From positions 620,001-684,000 of the forward strand of contig NZ_CP125854.1 of the NCBI RefSeq assembly GCF_030169785.1: a stretch of DNA of 64,000 nt, in the 5' to 3' direction. The stretch comes from Bdellovibrio sp. 22V. Its GTDB lineage: Bacteria > Bdellovibrionota > Bdellovibrionia > Bdellovibrionales > Bdellovibrionaceae. Position 1 is the stretch's first letter. Every line of letters begins with the position of its first letter. Under the pieces are notes generated by a model. That model saw nothing but the letters and a program-made list of their open reading frames with translations, was not told the origin of the DNA and ran no database searches. Shown here piece after piece: positions 35,056 to 44,431 of the stretch. A program made the position numbers and the translations under genes.

Positions 35056-36234
35056 ATGTCTAGAGGATCTGTTTTCCTCGCAGGCCTTACCACTTTGTTC
35101 GTGGCGCAGGCGGCATTCGCAGAAAGCATTAGCACAACCATTCACCATCATTATCAATCACCTCGTGCTTTGGGGATGGGGGACGCCTTCGTTGCGGTTG
35201 CAAACGATTACACAGCTTTGTTTTACAACCCGGCAGGGTTGGCTCGTCGCGATGACGGGCAGATTAATCTTTCTCTGAGTGCTGCGGGAACACCGGGTGC
35301 AATGGACTTCTATAAAGAGTACCAAGACATCGAGCAATCCAATCAATCGGAAACGGACAAACAAACAGCCTATCTGCAGTTGATCGAAAAACATTATGGC
35401 GATGTGTATTCGATGCGCTTGTCTCCTCTTGAAGGTGTATGGGTTCGTCCTAATTGGGGTCTTGCTTTCATTCCAATGGATGTCTCTGTTGAGATGGCGA
35501 TGCACCAACAGGTTGGACCAACGATCAACGCGACTGTTTATGCCGACACGACTTTGGCTTTAGGTTACGGAGATGACTTTCATGGTTTCAGTCATGGTCG
35601 CTTCTCTTGGGGTGTGACGGGCAAGTTCGTCAATCGCGGCTTCTTCAGTAAACCTATCAGCGCGACGGATTTGGCGGCGAGTGACGAGATCGTGAAAAAG
35701 GAAGATTTGCTGGAAGGTTATACCGTAGATGCCGATGTAGGCCTTTTGTGGACTCCGGAACTTCCTGATTCGGGCTTCTGGTCTGTGTTGCGTTTAGCGC
35801 ATCCAACATTTGGTATGGTCGTGCGTAACGTTGCCGAAACCGGTTTCGGTCAAACGATGCAATTAGTGAACAAAGAAAAACAAAACGGCACGCCGGAAAA
35901 GTTGTATCGTGTTGTCGACATCGGAACACGCTGGGAATATCCAACGGCGTGGATTTTTGGTGGTCGTGGCGTTTTGGATTTCCGCGATATCGGTCATCCT
36001 GACTTCAACTGGAGAAAAGGCACGCACCTTGGTTTTGAGTTCGACTGGACCGTGTCCACTTGGTGGAAGGGTCACTATCGCGTGGGTTTAAGCCAAGGAT
36101 TCTGGACAGCGGGGCTTTCCGCGGAGCTTGGTATTTTCAACTTGGATCTAGTCAGTTATGCCGATGACGTCGGGACGAAAAACACGCCAGTAGAATCTCG
36201 CGTCTACGGCACTCGCTTAAACTTAGACTTCTAA
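35056..36234 (+). CDS. FadL/PorV-like outer-membrane barrel, paralogue 1
   Basis: A 392-residue protein with a signal peptide (about 1-23). The N-terminal motif RALGMGDAFVAVANDYTALFYNPAGLARR is shared with two neighbours (conserved GMG, ND, AL-x-x-NPAGL) and is typical of FadL/PorV-like barrels, whose N-terminus plugs the lumen. The C-terminus has VSYADDVGTKNTPVESRVYG then LNLDF, also shared. GGAGG lies nine bases before the ATG. Such proteins move hydrophobic compounds or act as secretion partners; the substrate is unknown. A 22-bp inverted repeat follows the stop. Confidence 0.82.
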   Translation: MSRGSVFLAGLTTLFVAQAAFAESISTTIHHHYQSPRALGMGDAFVAVANDYTALFYNPAGLARRDDGQINLSLSAAGTPGAMDFYKEYQDIEQSNQSETDKQTAYLQLIEKHYGDVYSMRLSPLEGVWVRPNWGLAFIPMDVSVEMAMHQQVGPTINATVYADTTLALGYGDDFHGFSHGRFSWGVTGKFVNRGFFSKPISATDLAASDEIVKKEDLLEGYTVDADVGLLWTPELPDSGFWSVLRLAHPTFGMVVRNVAETGFGQTMQLVNKEKQNGTPEKLYRVVDIGTRWEYPTAWIFGGRGVLDFRDIGHPDFNWRKGTHLGFEFDWTVSTWWKGHYRVGLSQGFWTAGLSAELGIFNLDLVSYADDVGTKNTPVESRVYGTRLNLDF

Positions 36235-36238
36235 GAAA

Positions 36239-36294
36239 AGGTACGGCCTTACTTTTGGTTGCGCGGCTGCACAACCAAAAGTAAGGCCGTACCT
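36239..36294. repeat. perfect 23-bp inverted repeat with 10-nt loop
   Basis: Left arm 36239-36261 and right arm 36272-36294 are complementary at every position (left arm begins AGGTACGGCCTTAC). It sits between convergent genes, so it could terminate both, but there is no T run on either side. Its length and perfection are more than usual for a terminator. The GGTAC at its ends recalls the repeat at 6156 and 48334. Confidence 0.8.
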
Positions 36295-36316
36295 ATAGCA
36301 GTTGCGTTCGAAGTAA

Positions 36317-37060
36317 TTAAGGATTTTTCCACTCTTCTAAAAGGTCCTTGCCTAAGGCAAGTAATTGAGTGGGATCTGCATTGACGATATCGACACCTGA
36401 TTGAGCGATCGCCGTGTCGATCTGACCACAAATATCCGTGTTCACCGACGATGTTCCGCCGCAAGTAGTGGTATAAACTGTTTGAATCGATTCCGCGATA
36501 GCAACCACCGTTGCTTCCGCTTCGTCTTGAGCGGCGCCACCAGCCGTTAAGTTGGCGATTAGATCCGTGATAGTTTCCGTGATCTGTGCGGTATCGCAAG
36601 ATTCAGGAGAAGAACAAGAAGCCAAGCTTCCTGCCGCATTGGCAAGAACTGTTGCACTCTTCATCATCGCGCCGATCAAAGCCAAACCGGCTTGACCCGA
36701 CTGATTGCATGATTCGAATGTCGCGTTGGCTTCAGAAACACTTGGAAAGCTTAAAGAAGACAAAAGAGCTGCAGCGCCTTGGCCGTCTTGAATGGCATTC
36801 AAAGCCGTCGACAAGTTTGCAGGATCTGTCACTTCAGCACCGATAAAGCCAGCGGCACAACGCAGAGTCGAAGCATGCGGTCCAGACAGACCCGCAATCT
36901 TTGACATACAAGCATCCGCAGAAGCTTTGTCACGCGCTTTATCCAGACAGAATTGCGCTTCTGCCAACATATCCTTTTCCGTTTGCTCCGCCTCACACCC
37001 AGTCAGTAATGCTGCAAGTGTCAGACTTAAAATCAGGGCTGCCGTTCTATTGGACTTCAT
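36317..37060 (-). CDS. Cys-containing lipoprotein in the barrel island
   Basis: A 247-residue protein with a type II signal peptide, lipobox LLTGC with the cysteine at 22. The mature part is helical and Ala/Ser-rich, with about nine further cysteines in motifs such as SCSSPESCDTAQITETITDLI and TTCGGTSSVNTDICG that should form disulfides. GGAGGAG lies before the ATG. It runs opposite to the flanking barrel gene. It resembles in style the lipoprotein encoded at 39525 (Cys-punctuated helical lipoprotein). I recognise no family. Confidence 0.82.
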   Translation of the reverse strand: MKSNRTAALILSLTLAALLTGCEAEQTEKDMLAEAQFCLDKARDKASADACMSKIAGLSGPHASTLRCAAGFIGAEVTDPANLSTALNAIQDGQGAAALLSSLSFPSVSEANATFESCNQSGQAGLALIGAMMKSATVLANAAGSLASCSSPESCDTAQITETITDLIANLTAGGAAQDEAEATVVAIAESIQTVYTTTCGGTSSVNTDICGQIDTAIAQSGVDIVNADPTQLLALGKDLLEEWKNP

Positions 37061-37167
37061 CAGTCTCCTCCAAGAGAATGTTCATTTCTTTACATAGAAC
37101 TTATCGGAGTTATTACGTAGGTCTTAACTCACAAAAGCTGTCTTAATTTGAGAAAAGGCGGCCTTTG

Positions 37168-38292
37168 TTACGGCTTTAAAATTTTATAGGTATGAATGTA
37201 TCTATCTTTGAGAATCGCCGTGTTCTGCAAAAGCCAGGATTCCAGACCGTGCGTACTTTTTTTAAAGAAAGGACGATGATGAGTCGCCAGAATTCCGACC
37301 TGCACGCGGAAGTACTCGCGCATCTCCGCGGGGTTCATTTTGTTCACATTCAGAGAATCATCAATTCGACTGCGTAATAAGAATGGAATTTTCTCCAACT
37401 CGACAACGGTGTAAAAATGCGGACTGCCGTGCCAGAGCTGTTGTTTGATTTTTTCAAGACGAGCGGAAAGTGGATCTGCGGATTCTGTCCAGCTTCCATA
37501 AGTCGTGCCGGGTTTATTAAGTTCTTTGAGCTCCAACACATCTTTCTTTTGCGCTTTCTCAATCAAGAGCAGATAGCGACGAAGGCCTGCGCTTCCGCCA
37601 GAGTCTTTTCCGGTTTCCGCGACATCAAGAAGCTGAACGTCTTTAAGCGTCTCATGTTTTTGCAATGCTGCCAGCATCTCGGATCTTTGGGGTGCTGGCA
37701 GAGGCTTCATCTCGGCAGAAGATTTGAAAGTGCCACCATGTGTATGCTTTTTCAAAAAGCTGGAGCGTTTCTTTTCAAGAGAAGGATAAAGCGCGGCAGG
37801 CAACGGTTGCGCTTTCTTTGCGCCGATGATGATTGCGGTATACTCGGCAGCCATTTCTTTCAAGAGAGTTTCATTGCCCGTAAAAATAACTAAGGAAGAA
37901 AAGTAGCGCAGGAGATCCAGAGGCACCGGGCAGAGTCCGCTATCGTCGAGATCGTTGAAGACAAATCGTGTCTTGTCAGGAAATTCCATGAAACCAAAGT
38001 TCTCGATGTGCGGGTCGCCAAAACAAGGAATTAAATCCGATGGGGTCGTCACGGCGGAAAGATCCGCATAATACGTATTCACAAAGGAGCGAAAGAACAG
38101 CAGAGGACTTTCCAGCGAGGCTTGAAGTTTTTTGTCATAAGCTTCTTGCGACAGATGAATGTAAGTCTTGCGAAGTTCTTGCTTGTCGATATGAGAGGAG
38201 GAAAAAGACAGAGCGGGCCAGGGTGTCGTCTCCTGGGCTAAAGCCAGATTCGCTGAAAACAAAGTAAGAAATGCCAGACGCTTTATCATCAT
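37168..38292 (-). CDS. secreted DUF2252-family protein
   Basis: A 374-residue protein of the DUF2252 family, which has a protein-kinase/aminoglycoside-phosphotransferase-like fold. Visible motifs are CFGDPHIENFG (90-100), FVFNDLDDSG and a late GSAGLRRYLLL. The N-terminus (MMIKRLAFLTLFSANLALAQ) is a signal peptide, so the product should be periplasmic or exported, where ATP is normally absent. DUF2252 proteins are usually cytoplasmic. There is no good ribosome site before the ATG. It lies between two genes of the barrel island, on the opposite strand to the barrel genes. Confidence 0.82.
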   Translation of the reverse strand: MMIKRLAFLTLFSANLALAQETTPWPALSFSSSHIDKQELRKTYIHLSQEAYDKKLQASLESPLLFFRSFVNTYYADLSAVTTPSDLIPCFGDPHIENFGFMEFPDKTRFVFNDLDDSGLCPVPLDLLRYFSSLVIFTGNETLLKEMAAEYTAIIIGAKKAQPLPAALYPSLEKKRSSFLKKHTHGGTFKSSAEMKPLPAPQRSEMLAALQKHETLKDVQLLDVAETGKDSGGSAGLRRYLLLIEKAQKKDVLELKELNKPGTTYGSWTESADPLSARLEKIKQQLWHGSPHFYTVVELEKIPFLLRSRIDDSLNVNKMNPAEMREYFRVQVGILATHHRPFFKKSTHGLESWLLQNTAILKDRYIHTYKILKP

Positions 38293-38429
38293 ATAAAGGA
38301 GTATCGGCTCTGCCGCAAAGAGCTTAATCCTCGACTTTCGACCTTATTTTCCTCCGTTGTCTCAATGTGAGGCTCCAAGTTGCCGATATGTCCATTGATA
38401 TATCTGATTTTTTGTTAGCCGAGGTATCT

Positions 38430-39515
38430 ATGAAAAGGATTTTGTGGATCGCGCTCATTCAAGCTTTTGTTCTTTTTGCGTTCACAGCAAAGGTGAATGC
38501 ACGTGAGCGTCATAACTTTTATAGTGGAGTCCGCTGTTTAGGAATGGGCGGAGCATGTATTGCCGTCACGAATGATGAGACAGCGCTGTTAGTGAATCCC
38601 GCAGGGCTGGGAAAATTGCGCGATTTTTACGGCACCATTATCGATCCCGAGCTGGAGTTCGGCTCTGAAACCTACAGTTTTTATTCGGAGTCTTCGTTTT
38701 CAAATCCATTTGCTCTTGAAGATATTAAAGCGGCTTTGGATGCAAAACGCGGTGACTACTACCACGCTAAAATGCAGGTGTTTCCTTCTTTTGTCGGCAG
38801 AAATTTCGGCGTCGGACTCTACGGGAATTATCTTTTGGATGCGCAAATGTCAGATGATGGTTCTACGATCGATACTTTTTATCGCAACGACATTGCGTTC
38901 GTTTTAGGTTTCAACTTTCGTTTCTTTGACGGCCGTATCAAGCTTGGTTTCAATACAAAATTGATCAGTCGCGTGGAAGTAGACAATCCAACTCTCAGTT
39001 CCGCAGGTTCCTTGAGCTACGATAATATCGCGAGCGAGGGTGTGGGTTTGTCTACGGATGTAGGACTGATTCTCGCGGCACCGTGGAAATACATTCCAAC
39101 AATCACAGCTGTTGTTCGCGACGTTGGCGGCACGAGTTTCGATAAAGCGAGTGGTGTCCGATTAGACACAGCCGCTCGTCCCAATATGGTAAAGCAAGAT
39201 CTAGATGTCGCAGCGGCAATCTTTCCGATTCATTCTAATTACGTTCGCTCTGCATGGACTGTAGAGTACCGTGGCTTATTAACATCAAGTGACGAAGAAG
39301 ACAAAGCGAAGTTGATACACGGCGGTCTCGAATTGAACTTCGGAGATGTGTTCTTTGCTCGTGCCGGTTATAATCAAAGGTATTGGACAGCAGGATTGGA
39401 ACTCGCCTCTGAGCACTTTCAATGGCAATTCGCCACATATGGCGAAGAAGTCGGCACCGCGGATTCACCTAAAGAAGACAGACGTTATAATTTAAAGTTC
39501 GCTTACCGGTTTTAA
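38430..39515 (+). CDS. FadL/PorV-like outer-membrane barrel, paralogue 2
   Basis: A 361-residue barrel protein related to the one at 35056. The start at 38430 (MKRILWIALIQAFVLFAF) puts a signal peptide first, and GAGG lies upstream; a longer frame starts at 38367. The shared N-terminal motif is RCLGMGGACIAVTNDETALLVNPAGLGKL in pattern (GMGG, ND, NPAGL), and the C-terminus has YGEEVGTADSPKEDRRYN ending AYRF. Function unknown; substrate transport or secretion of a neighbouring lipoprotein are possible. The lipoprotein gene follows 9 bp downstream. Confidence 0.82.
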   Translation: MKRILWIALIQAFVLFAFTAKVNARERHNFYSGVRCLGMGGACIAVTNDETALLVNPAGLGKLRDFYGTIIDPELEFGSETYSFYSESSFSNPFALEDIKAALDAKRGDYYHAKMQVFPSFVGRNFGVGLYGNYLLDAQMSDDGSTIDTFYRNDIAFVLGFNFRFFDGRIKLGFNTKLISRVEVDNPTLSSAGSLSYDNIASEGVGLSTDVGLILAAPWKYIPTITAVVRDVGGTSFDKASGVRLDTAARPNMVKQDLDVAAAIFPIHSNYVRSAWTVEYRGLLTSSDEEDKAKLIHGGLELNFGDVFFARAGYNQRYWTAGLELASEHFQWQFATYGEEVGTADSPKEDRRYNLKFAYRF

Positions 39516-39524
39516 GGATGAAGC

Positions 39525-40586
39525 ATGACGATTAGAAATGTGTTTATCATTTTCATGAGTTTACTTCTGACCACTTCCTGTGGGCAGCCGAACGTATTAA
39601 CGGAATACTCCAACACCGATTCGGATGAAGCTCTTTATCTGGATGCCAAAAACAAATTGGATGATTCCGATTGGGACGGAGCGATCAATATTATCACCAC
39701 TGAGTTGTCCTCTTCATATCAGGCGCGCGTGGATGTGAAAGAAACGTTGATGTATGCCTATGGCGGGAAATGCGGGATTGATTTCTTTGAACTCGTGAAT
39801 CAGCTGAAAAATGTCTCTTCGTCTAAAATGTTTGAGTTTGCTCTGCAGATTTTTAACGGCAAAGTCGTTGACGTTGCTGCCTGTGATAATGCCGTGGCCG
39901 TCTTAAGAAGTATCGGAACAACCGCAGCAGCAAGAACAAACAGTCAAAACCTTTTTGCCGCGATCTTGGGACTGACTCGCATGGCGACCACGCTGCACGC
40001 AAAGTTGGATACGGAGTCCAGTGGTCTTGGTAACGGGATTGTAGATGCCGGCTGGGACTCTTGCACGAACTCTTCCGCAGCAGGACGCCTGTCTGATGCG
40101 GAAGTCGATAAGATCGTCACGGGTGTAGGATTGATTTTTGAAAATCTCGCTGTGCTTGGCGGAGAGTTGACAAGCGGTTCTGCCGGCGGAGCCTTTGATG
40201 CCGCGAAAACTCTTTGTGAAACTACGATCCCTCTTCCGGCAATCGGTGAACCTCATGATTGGGAAGCGACCATTCCTCCAGGAACAGGATGGGATGATCC
40301 AATGTTGGATCTAAAACTGCCGGCAAGTCCAACATGGGCTGACTTAGGCCTTCCTGCGGATGTTGCCGATCCGATTGACTGTTTGAATACGGATGACACT
40401 GCGGTCCCTGCAAAGATGCGAAGAATCTTTAGGAGATTGATTTCAAGTTCAACTCAAGGATTTGGTACTTGCGACGTCGCGAATGTAACTTTCAACTTTG
40501 ACGAAAACGCGAACCGCGATGTTCTTCCGTATGATCCACTTATCACAGCCGCTTCAAATTGTTGTCCGGCATTGGCGACACCATGA
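39525..40586 (+). CDS. lipoprotein co-encoded with barrel paralogues 2 and 3
   Basis: A 353-residue protein with lipobox TTSC (cysteine at 19). The mature part begins with a TPR-like segment (EALYLDAKNKLDDSDWDGAI), continues with helices interrupted by paired cysteines, and ends with a CC pair (NCCPALATP). AAGGATG is the likely ribosome site. Its stop overlaps the next barrel gene as ATGA. Being placed between two barrel genes suggests a lipoprotein that works with the barrel, for example as a periplasmic or surface partner. No known family is recognised. Confidence 0.82.
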   Translation: MTIRNVFIIFMSLLLTTSCGQPNVLTEYSNTDSDEALYLDAKNKLDDSDWDGAINIITTELSSSYQARVDVKETLMYAYGGKCGIDFFELVNQLKNVSSSKMFEFALQIFNGKVVDVAACDNAVAVLRSIGTTAAARTNSQNLFAAILGLTRMATTLHAKLDTESSGLGNGIVDAGWDSCTNSSAAGRLSDAEVDKIVTGVGLIFENLAVLGGELTSGSAGGAFDAAKTLCETTIPLPAIGEPHDWEATIPPGTGWDDPMLDLKLPASPTWADLGLPADVADPIDCLNTDDTAVPAKMRRIFRRLISSSTQGFGTCDVANVTFNFDENANRDVLPYDPLITAASNCCPALATP

Positions 40587-41701
40587 GATTTTGGCTGCTG
40601 ATCTGTTTTCTCATTACTGGTATGAACTCTCACGCGCAGTCGCTCGGGGACAGTTCACGCTCCATTCGCTCTCGTGCAATGGGGGGCGTGCTTGTGCCTT
40701 TTGCGAATGACTCTGATGCTTTGTTTGTGAATCCGGCGGCTCTGAAGCGGGCCTCATTGATCGACATCAAACTGGTCGACGTTTCAGTCGGTGCGGGAAA
40801 ATACATCGTAGAAAATCTTGAAGCGTTTCAAAACATTGATCCCAACGATCCCACGACGCTGGACCCATTTTATGGAAAAAAATTATGGGCACAGGCGACA
40901 GGAAAAGTTGCTGTGTCGCTCCCGTTAGTGGCCATCGGTTACTTGAATGACTCGGAAGTTTCGGCGGAACTACACAATCCGGCGTTTCCGCAGTTTGAGA
41001 CTTATTTCCGTAATGATGAAGCCATTTATTTAGGGGGCGCGGTTTCAATCGGTCCATCCAGTTATCTTGGTATGAACTTAAAACGTATAAATCGCTGGGG
41101 TGGCACGGTTCAGGAGCTGGGAGTTTCCGATATCGCCAACGCGAGCAGTCTGTCTGACGTGGGCGATCGCTTTAGCGATAAAGGACAAGGGTACGGCGTG
41201 GACCTGGCTGTCATGACGGAAATTCCTTTGCCTGTTTTGAAACCGACTTTGACTTTAGTGTGGCAAGATGTCGGCAGCACGGCTTTCAAAGTCACCTCAG
41301 GTACGGAGGCTCCACCGCACATTGAGCAAAACTTAACTTTCGGCGCGGGTGTTGGCGTGGATCTTCCCGGCTTGGACTGGGTTATCGGTATGGAGGCTCG
41401 TCATCTTTTGGAGCCGGATATCGAGTTGGGAAAGAAGCTGCACTTGGGGACAGAAATTTCTTTGCCGCTGATTGATCTTCGTGCGGGTTATAATCAAGGG
41501 TATCTCAGTTATGGTGTGGGTGTGAATTTCTTCATATTCCACATTGATGCCGTTAGTTATACGGAAGAGACAGGATTTTATCCTGGTCAAGCGGGAGATG
41601 CCCGTTACATGGCGAGTCTGAGTATTGATTTAAGCTTTGATGCTAACTTCAAATTCACCGATAATAATGGAAAGAAGAGAAGACTCAAACAACGTCGGTA
41701 A
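40583..41701 (+). CDS. FadL/PorV-like outer-membrane barrel, paralogue 3
   Basis: A 372-residue barrel protein; I chose the ATG at 40583 because it overlaps the lipoprotein stop (ATGA) and opens a signal peptide (MRFWLLICFLITGMNSHAQS). It shares SRAMGGVLVPFANDSDALFVNPAALK in pattern with the other two (MGG, ND-x-x-ALF, NPA) and the YTEETGFYPGQAGDARY late motif. The barrel ends at a Lys/Arg-rich tail (KKRRLKQRR) that is unusual for a BAM substrate, so the last residues may hang in the periplasm. The addB-like gene begins 7 bp later. Confidence 0.82.
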   Translation: MRFWLLICFLITGMNSHAQSLGDSSRSIRSRAMGGVLVPFANDSDALFVNPAALKRASLIDIKLVDVSVGAGKYIVENLEAFQNIDPNDPTTLDPFYGKKLWAQATGKVAVSLPLVAIGYLNDSEVSAELHNPAFPQFETYFRNDEAIYLGGAVSIGPSSYLGMNLKRINRWGGTVQELGVSDIANASSLSDVGDRFSDKGQGYGVDLAVMTEIPLPVLKPTLTLVWQDVGSTAFKVTSGTEAPPHIEQNLTFGAGVGVDLPGLDWVIGMEARHLLEPDIELGKKLHLGTEISLPLIDLRAGYNQGYLSYGVGVNFFIFHIDAVSYTEETGFYPGQAGDARYMASLSIDLSFDANFKFTDNNGKKRRLKQRR

Positions 41702-41707
41702 TTTGAA

Positions 41708-44431
41708 ATGTTGCAAGTGATTCCATTTGAAAACAGATCTCAAATCTCAGAGATCTTTGCGAAGTACAACCCCCGCGAGCAATCGTGGCTGGTATCGGAT
41801 CTTCGTACCAAGTTTGAGCTGCAACAAAAAATTCTTGCGCGTGAAGGTCAATACATTGACGAGTCTGTTCTGCGTGCCAGTGATCTCTGGAAAATTCTTT
41901 TAAAGCGTCTAGATCCGGGTTTGCGTTTGGTGAGCGATCCTTTTGCGCGTTCTCTTTTGCGCACAATCATGGATGAGAACGCCGAAATCTTGGGTGTAAA
42001 CTCCTCGGCCGAAGACACGGTCTTTTCTTATATCGATCAAATGGCCGCGATTCTTTTCCATCCTGAAGGAACAACGCGTTTGCAGGAATGGTTTGAAACT
42101 CACCCTGAGGCCGAAAATCGTTGGCGCGAATGGTATCTGCGCGCGCGTTTCTGCGCGTTGAAACTTTTGAATGAACATCGCGTGATAACATCGGATTGGA
42201 TTACATCCTATCTGCAAAACTTCAATGAGCTTGAACGCGTGTGGAATATTCCGTTGATTGTGGATCTCAGTGGCGAGATCTCGCGAGTCGAGGCCGAGAT
42301 TCTGCGCGTGCTTTCTCGAACCATCGACGTCGTGATCCTAGAGCCAAGTCCGGCTTGGCGCGAAGATTTCCACTTCTTGCTCAAACCTTACGAGGATTTG
42401 CGCTCACAAAGCCAGAAGGCCACTCCGTTGCCGAAAGACACACCCAAGCCGAAAGAAACGAAAGTTCTGCGTTTCTCGGGAATGCTGGCGGAGATTAAAA
42501 ACAGCGTCGGTCAAGTTCGTCAGTGGTTAGAGGAAGGGAAGTCGCCAGACTCGATCGCTCTGATTGCGCCGGATATTGAAATCTACTGGCCTGTTTTGCA
42601 AGCTTTCTTGGCGGAAGAAGGCATTCCCGTTCAAAAGGATATTACGCACAAAGCGCAAAGTCTTCCGTCGGTCACGCGCTGGCTTGCTTTGTTGCGCTCC
42701 AAGAGCGGACGTCTTTCCAGTTCCGACTTGGAAATTTCCTTTTTTGAAAAGGAAGAGTCGCAGAATCTTCGGTACGAAGAATTCAAATCTTTGTTCAAAA
42801 GTCTTTACGTTAACGAAGATTTAGCCCGCAACGAAATCGTTCATAAAATTTTCCACGAGCAACTGGATCTTACGGGATTGATCACTCGTGACGAATTTGT
42901 GGCGAAAGCTCTGCTTTATTGGAATGCGAGCGAGACAGACATCGTCCAAGTCGTGCTGCGCGAACTTTTGCAAAACGCCATCAGTTCGACAAGATTGATT
43001 TGGAAAGAGTGGCTTAGTTATCTTGAAAGCATTGTTGCCGCGAAAGAATACACGCTGGCCAAAGGACAACCTGAAGGGGTTATGGTCACGAAGCTGATGT
43101 CGGGTTATAGCGAAAAAGCCCAATATCGCATTTTCCTGGGTTTGACGGACGAGTCTTTGCGCTCTCGCAATAAGACACAGTTGTCGGGACAGGATTATTT
43201 TGAACTTGCAAAAGATATTGGATTTTATCTCGATAATCCGGATCAAAGCGATTTGGATTTTGAACTGCGTCTTTTGGCAGAGGCGGAAAGCGCTCTCGAC
43301 ATTTATTGTTTTGGCGCCACGGACTTAAACGGCACATTGTGTTCGCCGTCGACATTCTGGATGAGTCTCAGCGGAGACCACGAAAGTTTGACGTTGCCAC
43401 TAGAGACTCGCTGGGATGAATTGCAGCACTCGGATCAGCGCGGACAACGGCCCTGGATCGCCGCACGTAAAGAGAGCGTTGAAAGACGCATCGAACAGGA
43501 TCTTGGCAAAAAAGAAATGGAGCCGATCGCTCCGAAAGAGCTTCCTGGAATTTCCGCATCCAGTATCGAGAGTTTCCTTGAATGTCCGTTTATCTTCGCG
43601 GCGCAAAGATACTTTAAACTGAAAGACTTGCCTGATATCGACTTGGACGTTGACCATCGCACACGCGGGCAACTGGCCCATGCTTTGTTCGACAAACTGA
43701 CTATCGAGCCGATGCGCTTTGACTGGACGACTCAAGAACTTGAAAAAATTCTTGAGGATATAAAAGTCGAAAAGAAAATGATCTTCGCCGACGAACGCCT
43801 GTGGATTCCTTTAAAGAAAAAACATGTGAGTCTCGGTCTTCGTTTTCTTGATTTCGAAAAACGCTGGCGCAACGAGTTTCAGAAAACGAAAACTCTGGCG
43901 CGGGAAAAACGCTTTGAGTTTTATCTCGATCCAAAAACGGAAGAAATTCACCGCGAACCGAAAGAAAACTGTTTCCGTATCTCCGGGCAAATCGACCGTG
44001 TTGACGGCGATGGCGGCCAGCACCTTCTTGTTCTTGATTATAAGAGCTCTGCGGGAGGAATTTCAGCACACGGTTCGTGGCTGAAGAACCGCGAATTGCA
44101 GCTGCTGTTTTACATGTGGGTGATCGAAAAAGAACTTCTCCATGAAATTCGCGGTGAGGTGATCGGTCTTTTCTATTACGTCTTCAGAACTTTTGAAAGA
44201 AAAGGCTTTAAAGTTGAAGATCTGGCGGGCAGTCTTTATCCGGCGTCAAAACGCAAAGACAAAAACGCAAGCTTCGAGGCCAAAGAAAAATATTTAACGG
44301 AATTCAGTTCCATTTTGATGGGAACTTTGGATCGAATCCAAAAAGGGGAAGCCAACGCGCAACCTGCGGATTCTAAAACCTGCGCAACGTGCGAGTGGAG
44401 ACGACAATGTCGAGCACCTCATCTCAATTAA
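41708..44431 (+). CDS. AddB-like helicase/nuclease subunit with PD-(D/E)XK and Fe-S cysteines
   Basis: A 907-residue protein resembling AddB, the partner of AddA in double-strand break end-resection. The middle part keeps the UvrD-like fold without a clear Walker A. The C-terminal RecB-type nuclease has GQIDRVD (760-766) and LDYKS (776-780). Cys626 in SFLECPF, together with Cys892, Cys895 and Cys901 near the end, match the Fe-S cluster that ties the AddB nuclease domain. No ribosome site is obvious before the ATG. It overlaps the AddA-like gene by 25 bp, so both subunits are made together. Confidence 0.87.
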   Translation: MLQVIPFENRSQISEIFAKYNPREQSWLVSDLRTKFELQQKILAREGQYIDESVLRASDLWKILLKRLDPGLRLVSDPFARSLLRTIMDENAEILGVNSSAEDTVFSYIDQMAAILFHPEGTTRLQEWFETHPEAENRWREWYLRARFCALKLLNEHRVITSDWITSYLQNFNELERVWNIPLIVDLSGEISRVEAEILRVLSRTIDVVILEPSPAWREDFHFLLKPYEDLRSQSQKATPLPKDTPKPKETKVLRFSGMLAEIKNSVGQVRQWLEEGKSPDSIALIAPDIEIYWPVLQAFLAEEGIPVQKDITHKAQSLPSVTRWLALLRSKSGRLSSSDLEISFFEKEESQNLRYEEFKSLFKSLYVNEDLARNEIVHKIFHEQLDLTGLITRDEFVAKALLYWNASETDIVQVVLRELLQNAISSTRLIWKEWLSYLESIVAAKEYTLAKGQPEGVMVTKLMSGYSEKAQYRIFLGLTDESLRSRNKTQLSGQDYFELAKDIGFYLDNPDQSDLDFELRLLAEAESALDIYCFGATDLNGTLCSPSTFWMSLSGDHESLTLPLETRWDELQHSDQRGQRPWIAARKESVERRIEQDLGKKEMEPIAPKELPGISASSIESFLECPFIFAAQRYFKLKDLPDIDLDVDHRTRGQLAHALFDKLTIEPMRFDWTTQELEKILEDIKVEKKMIFADERLWIPLKKKHVSLGLRFLDFEKRWRNEFQKTKTLAREKRFEFYLDPKTEEIHREPKENCFRISGQIDRVDGDGGQHLLVLDYKSSAGGISAHGSWLKNRELQLLFYMWVIEKELLHEIRGEVIGLFYYVFRTFERKGFKVEDLAGSLYPASKRKDKNASFEAKEKYLTEFSSILMGTLDRIQKGEANAQPADSKTCATCEWRRQCRAPHLN

